From the NCBI RefSeq assembly GCF_000429265.1, contig NZ_KE386873.1:1-64000 (forward strand): 64,000 nt of DNA. Direction: 5' to 3'. This document shows positions 41,608-51,149 of this stretch, in pieces. Each line of letters begins with the position of its first letter. Position 1 is the stretch's first letter. Position numbers and translations under genes: made by a program. The notes below the pieces were generated by a model. That model was not told the origin of the DNA, searched no databases, and was given only the letters and a program-made list of their open reading frames with translations. Source of the stretch: Actinomyces gerencseriae DSM 6844 (lineage in GTDB: Bacteria > Actinomycetota > Actinomycetes > Actinomycetales > Actinomycetaceae).

Positions 41608-43692
41608 TCAGGCGGCCGCGGCCTCGACGGCCTCGACGGCCTTCTTGTTCGCGGCCATCTGCTTGAGCGCCAGCACGCCGGCGCAGGTGACGACCGCGCC
41701 GACGGCGATCGCGACGATGAACCACAGGAAGTTGTCCATGGCGAAGAACACGAACACGCCGCCGTGGGGAGCGCGCGAGCCCGCGTGCAGCGCCATGGAC
41801 AGCGCCCCGGTCACCGCCCCGCCGACCATCGCGGGCGGGATGATGCGCAGGGGGTCGGCCGCGGCGAAGGGGATGGCGCCCTCGGAGATGAAGGAGGCGC
41901 CCAGCAGCCATGCGGCGCGGCCGTTGTCGCGCTCGACATCGGTGAAGAGCCTCGGGCGAATCGTGGTGGCCAGTGCCAGGGCGATCGGCGGGACCATGCC
42001 CGCGGCCATGACGGCCGCCATGATCTCGTAGGAGGCGGTCGTGGCCTGGGCGAGTCCGGCGGTGCCGAAGAGGTACGCGGCCTTGTTGACGGGACCGCCC
42101 AGGTCGAAGCACATCATGAGGCCGATGATGACGCCCAGGAGGACGCCCGCGCCGTTATCGGCCATGGAGGTCAGGGAGCCGGTGAGCCAGCTCATGAAGG
42201 AGGCCAGCGGCTTGCCCAGCAGCATGTACATGATCGAACCGGCCACGGCCGTGGTGCACAGCGGGATGATGACGACGGGCATGAGACTGCGCAGCCAGCG
42301 CGGTGCGTTCAGGCCGGAGAGCCAGGCGGCCATGTAGCCGGCGAGGATGCCTCCGATCAGACCGCCGATGAAGCCCGAGTTCGTGGCGACGGCCACCAGG
42401 CCCATGATGAAACCGGGCGCGATGCCGGGGCGTCCGGCCAGGCCGAACGCGGTGTAGCCGGACAGCGCCGGAACGAGCAGCCCCATGCCCGTGTTGCCCA
42501 GCAGGAACAGCACGGCGCCGATGTAGGCCATGAGCGAGGACCCGAACAGGGCGTGGGCGGCGGCGTAGTTCTCGTTGGACAGGTCCGGCAGGTTCCACAG
42601 GCTGGTCGCGAGGACGCCCTTGTCGGCGTCGCCGACCACGATGTTCTTGGCGTTCTCGGTGATGTCGTAGCCGCCGAAGAGGAAGCCGAGCGCGATGAGC
42701 AGACCGCCCGCGGCGACGAAGGGGATCATGTAGGACACGCCGGTCATGACCGAGCGCTGCAGCCGGCGGGCCCAGTGAACGCTCTCCTCCTCGGCGTCGT
42801 CGGCCTCGGCCCCGCCGGCGGGGACGCGCGCGGCGTTCGGGTCCTCCATGGCGGCCAGGGCCTGGTCGATGAGCGCCCCGGCGTCGTTGACGGCCGCCTT
42901 GACGCCGACGTCGACCATCGGCTTGCCGACGAAGCGGTCGCGCCCCTTGACGGGCAGGTCGTGGGCGAAGACCACCGCATCGGCGCGCTTGACGAGGGCG
43001 GGGTCGAGCCAGTCGATCTTGCCCGAGCCCTGGCCCTCGATGCTCACCGTGACGCCGCGCTCCTTGCCCGCCTGCTCAAGGGCCTCGGCGGCCATGTAGG
43101 TGTGGGCGATGCCGGTCGGGCACGAGGAGACGCCGACGATGACGGTCCCGTCCGCCGACGGCGCGGGAGTCTCTCGCTCGGCGACGGACGACGCCTCCTC
43201 GGCGGGCTCGGGCTGAACCTGCTCGGTGACGATGCGGGCGACCTCCTCGGCGCTGGTGGCCTTGCGCAGGGCGTCGGTGAACTCGACGTCCATCAGGCCG
43301 CGCGCCAGCTTGGCCAGGAGCTGGAGGTGGAAGTCGTCGGCGCCGGCGGGGGCGGCGATCATGAAGACCAGGTCGGCAGCCTCCTCATCGGCGGCGCCGA
43401 AGTCGACCGACTCCGCCAGACGGGCGAACCCGAGCGAGGGGGCGAGCACGTGCGGGCTGCGGCAGTGCGGGATGGCGATCCCGCCGGGGATGCCGGTCGG
43501 GGCGGTCTCCTCGCGGGCGACGGCGTCGCCGGCCAGCCCCTCGGAGGAGTCGGCGCGCCCCGCGGAGGCGATGACCTGCGCCAGGTACTCGATGACATCC
43601 TTCTTGCTGCTGCCGGGAAGGGCGTCTAGCCGTATGAGTTCGGGGATGATCAGTGGTGTGGACGCCTCGGCGGGCGCTGCGTTCGGGGGCAT
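41608..43692 (-). CDS. fruA: PTS fructose transporter subunit IIABC
   Basis: A 694-aa fused fructose permease that imports and phosphorylates fructose to fructose 1-phosphate. IIA: GIPGGIAIPHCRSPHV with His76. IIB: GVSSCPTGIAHTYMAAEAL with Cys191. IIC: about nine membrane segments from residue 320, including MTGVSYMIPFVAAGGLLIAL, LGVIIGLMMCFDLGGPVNKA and FISEGAIPFAAADPLR. The HPr and enzyme I genes are not in the window. It follows fruK by 107 nt and ends at the strong hairpin at 41528. Confidence 0.97.
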   Translation of the reverse strand: MPPNAAPAEASTPLIIPELIRLDALPGSSKKDVIEYLAQVIASAGRADSSEGLAGDAVAREETAPTGIPGGIAIPHCRSPHVLAPSLGFARLAESVDFGAADEEAADLVFMIAAPAGADDFHLQLLAKLARGLMDVEFTDALRKATSAEEVARIVTEQVQPEPAEEASSVAERETPAPSADGTVIVGVSSCPTGIAHTYMAAEALEQAGKERGVTVSIEGQGSGKIDWLDPALVKRADAVVFAHDLPVKGRDRFVGKPMVDVGVKAAVNDAGALIDQALAAMEDPNAARVPAGGAEADDAEEESVHWARRLQRSVMTGVSYMIPFVAAGGLLIALGFLFGGYDITENAKNIVVGDADKGVLATSLWNLPDLSNENYAAAHALFGSSLMAYIGAVLFLLGNTGMGLLVPALSGYTAFGLAGRPGIAPGFIMGLVAVATNSGFIGGLIGGILAGYMAAWLSGLNAPRWLRSLMPVVIIPLCTTAVAGSIMYMLLGKPLASFMSWLTGSLTSMADNGAGVLLGVIIGLMMCFDLGGPVNKAAYLFGTAGLAQATTASYEIMAAVMAAGMVPPIALALATTIRPRLFTDVERDNGRAAWLLGASFISEGAIPFAAADPLRIIPPAMVGGAVTGALSMALHAGSRAPHGGVFVFFAMDNFLWFIVAIAVGAVVTCAGVLALKQMAANKKAVEAVEAAAA

Positions 43693-43799
43693 ATTGCTTC
43701 CTCGTTGTCCGATGGGTGCTGGGGCCGGGTGGCGCGTCAGCGGTTCTGTGTCAGGGCGCGGGCGCGAGGCCGGGACGCCGGATGGTCAGGGACGTGGGC

Positions 43800-44825
43800 T
43801 CAGGCGAGCCGGGTGACGACGACGTCCTGCGCGGGCAGGTCGCCCGGCGCGGGCAGAGTCGTGCCGGGCAGCGACGCGGCGGCGGAGCCGTAGGCCATGG
43901 CGGTCCTCAACCGCTCGACCTCGTCGCCGCCGCGGACGTCGGCCAGGACGTAGCCGGCGACGGAGGAGTCCCCGGCGCCCACCGTGGACAGGACCGGCAC
44001 CTCGGGCGCGGTGGCGTGCCAGGCGCCCTCGCCGGTCACCAGGACCGCGCCGGCGGGGCCGAGGGTGGCCATGACGGCGCCGAGCCCCAGGTCGACCAGG
44101 ATCCGGGCGGCGTCGGCGACGGGGGCGAGGTCTCCGCTCATGGCCCCCTCCTCCAGCGCCATGGCGCGATCGGCCGGCAGGCCGACGAGCTGTCCGAGCT
44201 CCTCGCCGTTGGGCTTGATGAGGTCGGGGGCGACCTCGGGCAGGCCGGCGGCGAGCGCCGTCAGGGGCTCGTCCGAGGTGTCGACGGCGATGCGCAGGCC
44301 CGGGGCGGAGCCGCGCAGGAGGCGCACGAGGCGGGCGTACCAGTCGGCGGGCGCACCGGGCGGCAGGGACCCCGACAGGACCGCCCAGCTGCGGGCGTCA
44401 GCGCCGTCAGGACCCTCGGAGCCCGCGCCCGGGGAAGCGGCGACGACGTCGAGGAGCGCCGTCTCCACGGCGTCGATCTCCTCCGGGCCCAGTTCCGCCC
44501 CGGCCTCGTTGAGCTTGGTGGTGGTGCCGTCGGGCTCGGTGACCGCGGTGTTGACGCGGACGGGTGCGGCCACGGTCACCGCGCGCGCGCTCAGGCCGGC
44601 CGAGGCGGCCGCGTCCAGGGCGAGCAGAAGCGGGTCGTGGGCGGAGGCCGGCAGCACGGCGGTGGCCCGCTGCCCCGCGGAGACCAGCACGCGGGCGACG
44701 TTGACGCCCTTGCCCCCGGGCTCGACGACGACTCCACTCAAGCGGTTGACGCCGCCGCGGACGAGGGGACCGGGAAGGGTGACGGTGCGGTCCAGGGACG
44801 GGTTGGGAGTGAGGGTGACGATCAT
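43800..44825 (-). CDS. fruK: 1-phosphofructokinase
   Basis: A 341-aa PfkB-family kinase converting fructose 1-phosphate to fructose 1,6-bisphosphate. MIVTLTPNPSLDRTVTLPG is the typical N-terminus, VVVEPGGKGVNVARVLVSAG the substrate motif, LIKPNGEELGQLVG the central block, and LSTVGAGDSSVAGYVLA holds the ATP site and catalytic Asp. The start overlaps the fruR stop (ATGA). A short Gly/Ala insertion near residue 130 is unremarkable. Confidence 0.96.
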   Translation of the reverse strand: MIVTLTPNPSLDRTVTLPGPLVRGGVNRLSGVVVEPGGKGVNVARVLVSAGQRATAVLPASAHDPLLLALDAAASAGLSARAVTVAAPVRVNTAVTEPDGTTTKLNEAGAELGPEEIDAVETALLDVVAASPGAGSEGPDGADARSWAVLSGSLPPGAPADWYARLVRLLRGSAPGLRIAVDTSDEPLTALAAGLPEVAPDLIKPNGEELGQLVGLPADRAMALEEGAMSGDLAPVADAARILVDLGLGAVMATLGPAGAVLVTGEGAWHATAPEVPVLSTVGAGDSSVAGYVLADVRGGDEVERLRTAMAYGSAAASLPGTTLPAPGDLPAQDVVVTRLA

Positions 44826-45592
44826 GGAGCGATGACCTCGGTTCCTAGGGTGGCGAGATGTGCGGCGATGGATGCGGGCGGGGGGGAGTCGGTGACCAGG
44901 AGATCGACATCTGCCAGGTCGGCGAAGGACACGAGGTGCTCCTGACCGAGCTTCGTGGCGTCGGCGAGCGCGACGACGCGCCTGGCGGCGCCGATCATGG
45001 CGCGTTTGACGGCGGCCTCGTCGGGGTCGGGGGTGGACAGGCCGTGCTCGGAGGTCAGCCCGTTGGTGCCTATGACGGCGACATCGACGCGGGTGGCGGC
45101 GAGCGCCGCGAGGGCCTCGGGGCCGACGGCGGCCTGGGTGATGCCGCGGACCTGACCGCCCAGGACGCGCACGGTCACGTCGTCGCGCCCGGCCAGGAGC
45201 GCCGCGGTGAGGACGGAGTCGGTGATGACGGTGAGACCGAGCCCGCCGGGAAGACGACGGGCGAGAGCGCCGACGGTGGTGCCGGCGTCGAGCAGGACGG
45301 TGCTTCCGCGGCGCAGCCCGAGATGCGGGAGCGCCGCCCGGGCGATCGTCTGCTTGGCGTCGGAGCCGACGCGCTCGCGCTCGGCGACGCCGGTCTCCGG
45401 CAGGGCGGGGACGGTGGCGGGCACCGCCCCGCCGTGGACCTTGCGCAGCGACCCGAGCCGATCGAGGGCGGTCAGATCGCGGCGAACGGTCTCGACGGTG
45501 ACGTCGTAGCGGGCGGCGAGCTCGGTGACGGACACGCGCCCGTCACGGGCGACGGCATCGACGATCGCCCGCTGACGCTGCTCGACGTTCAT
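44822..45592 (-). CDS. fruR: DeoR-family fructose operon regulator
   Basis: A 256-aa DeoR repressor. NVEQRQRAIVDAVARDGRVS, TELAARYDVTVETVRRDLTA and LGSLRKVHGGAV form the HTH_DeoR domain. The sensor domain (LLDAGTTVGALARRLP, VIGTNGLTSEHGLSTPDPDE, LADATKLGQEHLVSFADL) binds a phosphosugar, here probably fructose 1-phosphate. ATG 45592 is preceded by GAGGAGGGG. It is the first gene of the fruR-fruK-fruA operon and presumably binds the three palindromes at 45611-45665. Confidence 0.93.
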   Translation of the reverse strand: MNVEQRQRAIVDAVARDGRVSVTELAARYDVTVETVRRDLTALDRLGSLRKVHGGAVPATVPALPETGVAERERVGSDAKQTIARAALPHLGLRRGSTVLLDAGTTVGALARRLPGGLGLTVITDSVLTAALLAGRDDVTVRVLGGQVRGITQAAVGPEALAALAATRVDVAVIGTNGLTSEHGLSTPDPDEAAVKRAMIGAARRVVALADATKLGQEHLVSFADLADVDLLVTDSPPPASIAAHLATLGTEVIAP

Positions 45593-45610
45593 GCCCCTCC
45601 TCGACCACGA

Positions 45611-45665
45611 TGTCCGCCCGGACATCGAAATGCCCGATCGGGCTTCACCTTACGCCCGAACGGGC
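45611..45665 (-). promoter_or_regulatory. Three phased palindromes in the fru promoter
   Basis: TGTCCGCCCGGACA (45611-45624), GCCCGATCGGGC (45632-45643) and the near-perfect GCCCGAACGGGC (45654-45665) have centres 20 and 22 bp apart, so they lie on the same face of the helix. A possible -10 box TAAGGT (minus strand, about 45652-45647) falls between the last two. They are strong candidates for FruR operators with autoregulation. Confidence 0.7.
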
Positions 45666-45709
45666 ATGAAGGGAAGGGATCGCGGGCTCTCCCTCCCGGG
45701 AGAATATCG

Positions 45710-46096
45710 TCAGGCGCGCAGAAGGGGCAGGTACACGGACAGATCGCACCGCTCCCCCGAGGCGTGCAGCGCCCCGTCGGCCACGGCATCCGCCCACGCG
45801 AGACGTCCGGTGACCAGGGCGAGCCAGGTCTCGGCGTCCGTCTCGACGACGGAGGGCGGTGTGCCGCGCCGGTGGACCGTCCCGGCTACCGCCTGCGTCA
45901 CCCCGTACGGCGGGACCCGCACCTCGACCGCGCGACCGGGGGCGCAGGCCGCCAGCTCCTCCAGTGAGAATCGGACCGCTGTGGCCAGCGCGCGCCGGTC
46001 GAGCGCGGAGGAGCCGTCGCCGCCGCTACCGCCGTCGGCCCACTGACGGACCGCCCGGGCGCCTGCGGCGGGGTCGATCCGACGTCGTGCTGGCAC
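45710..46096 (-). CDS. Sterol-carrier-family protein
   Basis: A 128-aa protein starting MPARRRIDPAAGARAVRQWA. FSLEELAACAPGRAVEVRVP and TWLALVTGRLAWADAVADGA match the SCP2-like fold found in actinobacterial 'sterol carrier family protein' genes. A role in binding hydrophobic ligands is inferred from the fold only. The GTG start at 46096 lies four bases after the stop of the upstream gene; TATCCT across that stop, six bases before the GTG, would also allow a leaderless start. ATG 46129 is an alternative that overlaps the upstream gene. Confidence 0.75.
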   Translation of the reverse strand: MPARRRIDPAAGARAVRQWADGGSGGDGSSALDRRALATAVRFSLEELAACAPGRAVEVRVPPYGVTQAVAGTVHRRGTPPSVVETDAETWLALVTGRLAWADAVADGALHASGERCDLSVYLPLLRA

Positions 46097-46100
46097 GCGG

Positions 46101-48509
46101 TCAGGATACGCCACCGACGGGGCCGTCATCGGGCTCGTCGAAGTCGTCGGGGGCGTCGCCTGGATCGCCGACGTCATCGGGGGCGTCGCCGGGGCGTCCG
46201 CGGCGGCGGATCAGGACGATGGCGCCCGCGACGACCAGCCCGAGAGCGATCGCACCGATCCCGATGGAGGCGCCCGTGCGCACCAGGTCCCCGTCGTGGT
46301 CCGCCCGCTCGGCCGGGGCGGGGCCGACGATGACGTCGTCCGCGTGCCTGGAGGCGAACGCACCACCGGCACCGGTTGCGGAGTCCCCGGGGGCGGCGTA
46401 CGCATCGGCGGAGCCGTCGGTGGCCAGCTCGTAGTCGTAGTCGCCGACCACTGCGCCCGAGGCGTCGAGCAGCTCGATCGTGGCCAGGAAGCAGGAGCGG
46501 TCCCGGGCGGCGCTGTCGAAGGAGCACGTCCGAGTGGCGGCGCTGTCGCCGAAGACGATCTCCAGGGCGGCCCGACCGGTCTCGGGGCGGTCGGCGACGG
46601 TGGAGGCATCCACCGCGACCGCGTCGGAGGTCACCGTGGCGCCGGAGGCGTCTCGGTAGGAGTAGCGCGCACTCGTGACGCCCTTGCGCTTCTCGGAGTC
46701 GTTGGAGTAGGCCAGCCCGGTCAGGTCGAGGGCGACCGCGCGCGGACTCGTCCGGGAGATCGTGCTCCCCAGACCGATCTGGTGCTTGACGTAGGAGGCG
46801 GTCGCCGGCCGGCTCCCGACGTCGGCGAGGTAGCCGGCGACGACATCGCGGTCGATGGCGCCGGTGTTGACGGGGGACGCCTCCGACAGGGCGGCGTAGC
46901 CCTCCCCGCCCCCGATGAGGGAGGAGCTCGAGGCCACCAGGACGGTCTCGTTGTCGGCGAGGGGGGAGCCGTCGATGACGACCGATGCGATGACGCGGCT
47001 CCGGGCGTCGGCGATGCGGGGCGCCGCGGCGTCCGCGGTCGTGGCGCCCCCGACGATCTCGTCGTGGATGGCGTAGAGCTCGTCGGCGGCGCCCTGATCG
47101 ATGCGGACCGAGACGTTCGACGACGTGCCCAGGGTCAGCACGCCGGGACTGCCCCCGGGCCGCCACTGCTGGGCGAGCGCGGCCTTGAGCTGGGCACCGG
47201 TGACCGTGGCGTAGCTCATCTCGTTGCCCGCCGGCTGGACGGCCTGCAGCTCGCCGCTGGTCAGGACGCCGTCGTCGGACCCGTCGGCGGCGTCCCCGGC
47301 GTAGAGGAGATCGGCGCGCACCCCGTCCGCGCTCATCAGGCCGACGACGCGCGCGGCGTCGCCGTGGGGCACGCCGGCGGCGGCCCAGCGGGCGTAGGAG
47401 TCGGCGACGAGGTCGGAGGCGGTGGACTCGGTGCCGAGGCTGGTGCCGGGCGTCGCGCCGTCGGCGGAGCCGCGCAGGAAGTCCGAGCCGATGACGGCGG
47501 CCCGCTGGTCGCCGAGCACCGCCGCCCTGGCGGAGGCCTCGGCGACGATCCCCTTGACGCCGTAGGCGTCGGCGGTGCAGTCGGAGGCCCGCAGGTCCTT
47601 GTCGGCGGCGCCGACCACGGAGACCTCGCGGGTGGCGGCGTTGTAGGCCAGCGAGACATCGGCGAGCCCCCGGCCGTCATGATCCGCCTGGACGACCGCG
47701 ATGTCCTGGCCGTCGGTCGTCGTCGCCACGGCCGCCCCGCCCGCGGCCGGGTGGGCGATGCGATCGTAGCCGCCCAGGACGGCGTCGACGTCGCCGGTGA
47801 GCCGGGGGGCCATCGCGGCGGCGTCGGCGTGGGCGAGCACGACGACGACGTCGGCGGCACCGGTGCGCTTGAGCTCGGCGGCCCTGGCGTTGGCGGTGTC
47901 GACGGCGGGGGCCAGGGTCAGCGCGTCGGCGGCCGCCGGGGCGAGGAGGGATGGCAGGTCGTCGGTCATGATGCCGACGAAGCCGACCTTGACGCCGCCC
48001 GCGTTCTTGACGACGGTTCCGTCCCCGTCGCCCTCGGAGTCCAGAGCCGTGCCGGTGACATTGGCCGACAGGTACGGGAAGGAGGCCGCGGGCAGGATCC
48101 GCCCGGTGAGGTCGTCCAGCCCCTTGTCGAGCTCGTGGTCGCCCAGGGCGGAGACGTCGGTGCCCATGGCGTTGAGGACGTCCAGGGTCGGCTGGTCGTC
48201 GAGCAGCGCCGAGACGGGGGGCGAACCGCCGACGTTGTCGCCCGAGGAGACGAGGAGAGAGCCCGGATCCGACTCGCGGGCCCCGGCGACCTCGCAGGCC
48301 ACGGTGGCGGCACCGGGGTCGACCACCTCCCCGGTCGCGGGGTCGGTGGTCCTCTCGATATGTCCGTGCAGGTCGGCGACGCCGAGGATGTTGATGGTGG
48401 TGACGGACTCCTCGACGGCAGTTGCAAGCGGCGGGGCGGCAGGGACGAGCGCACCGAAGGCCAGCGCCGCGAGCGCGGCAACGGCCTTCACACAGGGATT
48501 CGGTCGCAT
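46101..48509 (-). CDS. 5'-nucleotidase-like surface protein, degenerate active site
   Basis: An 802-aa exported protein with a signal peptide (VKAVAALAALAFGALVPAAP), an N-terminal metallophosphatase domain and a C-terminal 5'-nucleotidase domain. The first metal motif is kept (GVADLHGHI, SSGDNVGG), but GNHE is GDHE, the GGHxH block is GGYDRIAHP, and the NGGxR substrate motif is SADGVR. It may therefore be inactive or altered. Near the C-terminus LVRTGASIG, a membrane helix and RRR resemble a sortase signal, but a further 27-residue acidic tail follows. ATG 48509 is chosen; longer frames upstream are spurious. Confidence 0.82.
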   Translation of the reverse strand: MRPNPCVKAVAALAALAFGALVPAAPPLATAVEESVTTINILGVADLHGHIERTTDPATGEVVDPGAATVACEVAGARESDPGSLLVSSGDNVGGSPPVSALLDDQPTLDVLNAMGTDVSALGDHELDKGLDDLTGRILPAASFPYLSANVTGTALDSEGDGDGTVVKNAGGVKVGFVGIMTDDLPSLLAPAAADALTLAPAVDTANARAAELKRTGAADVVVVLAHADAAAMAPRLTGDVDAVLGGYDRIAHPAAGGAAVATTTDGQDIAVVQADHDGRGLADVSLAYNAATREVSVVGAADKDLRASDCTADAYGVKGIVAEASARAAVLGDQRAAVIGSDFLRGSADGATPGTSLGTESTASDLVADSYARWAAAGVPHGDAARVVGLMSADGVRADLLYAGDAADGSDDGVLTSGELQAVQPAGNEMSYATVTGAQLKAALAQQWRPGGSPGVLTLGTSSNVSVRIDQGAADELYAIHDEIVGGATTADAAAPRIADARSRVIASVVIDGSPLADNETVLVASSSSLIGGGEGYAALSEASPVNTGAIDRDVVAGYLADVGSRPATASYVKHQIGLGSTISRTSPRAVALDLTGLAYSNDSEKRKGVTSARYSYRDASGATVTSDAVAVDASTVADRPETGRAALEIVFGDSAATRTCSFDSAARDRSCFLATIELLDASGAVVGDYDYELATDGSADAYAAPGDSATGAGGAFASRHADDVIVGPAPAERADHDGDLVRTGASIGIGAIALGLVVAGAIVLIRRRGRPGDAPDDVGDPGDAPDDFDEPDDGPVGGVS

Positions 48510-48623
48510 GGTGGTCCTGGTCGGGAGGAAGGAGGAAGGGTTGGAGCAAGCGTAGTCCGCGACGATGGTCGCGTCCTCCGCAGGGCACGATCGTCTCCCA
48601 CCCGAGACCACACCGAGACCCCG

Positions 48624-48668
48624 CGAGCCGACGGCGCCCGAGCCGACAGCGCCCGAGCCGACAGCGCC
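48624..48668. repeat. 15-bp tandem repeat, three units
   Basis: CGAGCCGACGGCGCC (48624-48638) is followed by two copies of CGAGCCGACAGCGCC (48639-48653 and 48654-48668). It lies between the nucleotidase-like gene and the gdhA terminator, in a 266-nt gap with no gene. Confidence 0.8.
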
Positions 48669-48730
48669 CGGCCCGCCCCGAGAATGGGGCGACCCCGACG
48701 GGGCCGCTCTCTCCGGGGCGGGCCGGGCGC

Positions 48731-48764
48731 CATCCTCGCTGCCGTCGCGGCGGCAGCGAGGATG
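48731..48764 (-). terminator. Terminator of gdhA
   Basis: CATCCTCGCTGCCG (48731-48744) pairs with CGGCAGCGAGGATG (48751-48764) around a 6-nt loop, 11 nt past the gdhA stop on the minus strand. Confidence 0.8.
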
Positions 48765-48775
48765 AGGGCGGGGGC

Positions 48776-50128
<1,353 letters not shown>

Positions 50129-50278
50129 CTATTGGGATGATCCGCGCAGGAGCACGTCGTCGGGCAGGCGGTCTCCCGCGCCGAGGCCGAGCATCCCATC
50201 CCACCGGAAACTGAGACGAAACATCCCGATCGCTGGTTATCCCGGGGCCCGCGGGGGTTGCGCGGCCCGTCCCTCTCG

Positions 50279-50410
50279 CCGAGATCGGTCCGGTTCCGTG
50301 CCGAGATCGGTCCGGTTCCGTGCCGAGATCGGTTCAGTTCCGCACCGAGATCGGTCCGGTTCCGTGCCGAGATCGGTTCAGTTCCGCACCGAGATCGGTC
50401 CGAGGGCGCC
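50279..50410 (+). repeat. 22-bp tandem repeat, six units, upstream of gdhA
   Basis: AGATCGG starts at 50282, 50304, 50326, 50348, 50370 and 50392, an unbroken 22-bp period. Units alternate between GTCCGGTTCCG and GTTCAGTTCCG after the motif and are joined by TG or CA. Each contains the palindrome CCGA-GA-TCGG. This is the longest member of the family also seen at 19780 and 35776. Confidence 0.92.
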
Positions 50411-50585
50411 GCGCCCGGCTGCCGGGGCCACGAGTCGGGCATTCCTGCACGAGTCCGACGGCGGCGTCGTCCGACTCGTCCCGGAATGTCGAGCTCGACG
50501 GGACGACGCGGCACGCCGGTGAGGACCGCCCTCCTGCGGGCATCGGACCGGCATCGGACCGGGCACCCCGTGCAGGCCCGGCCCG

Positions 50586-50783
50586 GATAGGCCTCGCAGT
50601 CGTAGGCAGTCCCGCGCGGTCGTACCCGGATGCGCGCGGTCGTACATTGCGTCGTGCGGTCGTACCTGAGCCCGCGCGGTCGTACGTTAGAAGCGCCCCA
50701 AAGTACGACCGCGAGTGAAAGGGTACGACCGTGCGGCCCCAGGGTACGACCACGCGGCCCCGAGTACGACCGCGCGAGCCCGA
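50586..50783. repeat. Bipartite 20-bp inverted repeat array B
   Basis: GGTCGTAC starts at 50618, 50638, 50658 and 50678, with a degenerate copy at 50598. Then comes a 17-nt core (50686-50702, containing TTAGAAGCGCCCCAA), then GTACGACC at 50703, 50723, 50744 and 50764. The period is 20 bp except one step of 21. The arm-to-arm step of 25 bp and the core match array A. The 1036-nt gap 50114-51149 between gdhA and the methyltransferase otherwise holds the six-unit 22-bp array and a near-palindromic stretch at about 50440-50500; I see no gene in it. Confidence 0.9.
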
Positions 50784-51149
50784 CGATCCGCGTCGACAGT
50801 CGACGGCGACACCGTCCCCCGCCACGACGGCACCTTTCTCACGACCCATCCCGCGAACCCATCGATGATCCTGGTCCGCGCGCCACCAATTAGCCCCGAC
50901 AGGAGATAAGGAGCTAAGAAGACCCGTGGAGCAAAGCGGGCTCTCCACTCGCCCCGGCCCGCCCACGCGAGAAGGACCACGGTGACGGTGAGGACCGCGG
51001 CCGGCGAAGGCTCGACCACGACCTCAGCACCCTGAGCACGAGATAAGGCCCGCGCACCACCAGCGGCAACCGCCCGCGCACCACCAGCGGCGCGACCAGG
51101 CTTCGGGACGAGCCCCGTCCAGGGCTCCCCGATCCGTATGCTCCCTCTC

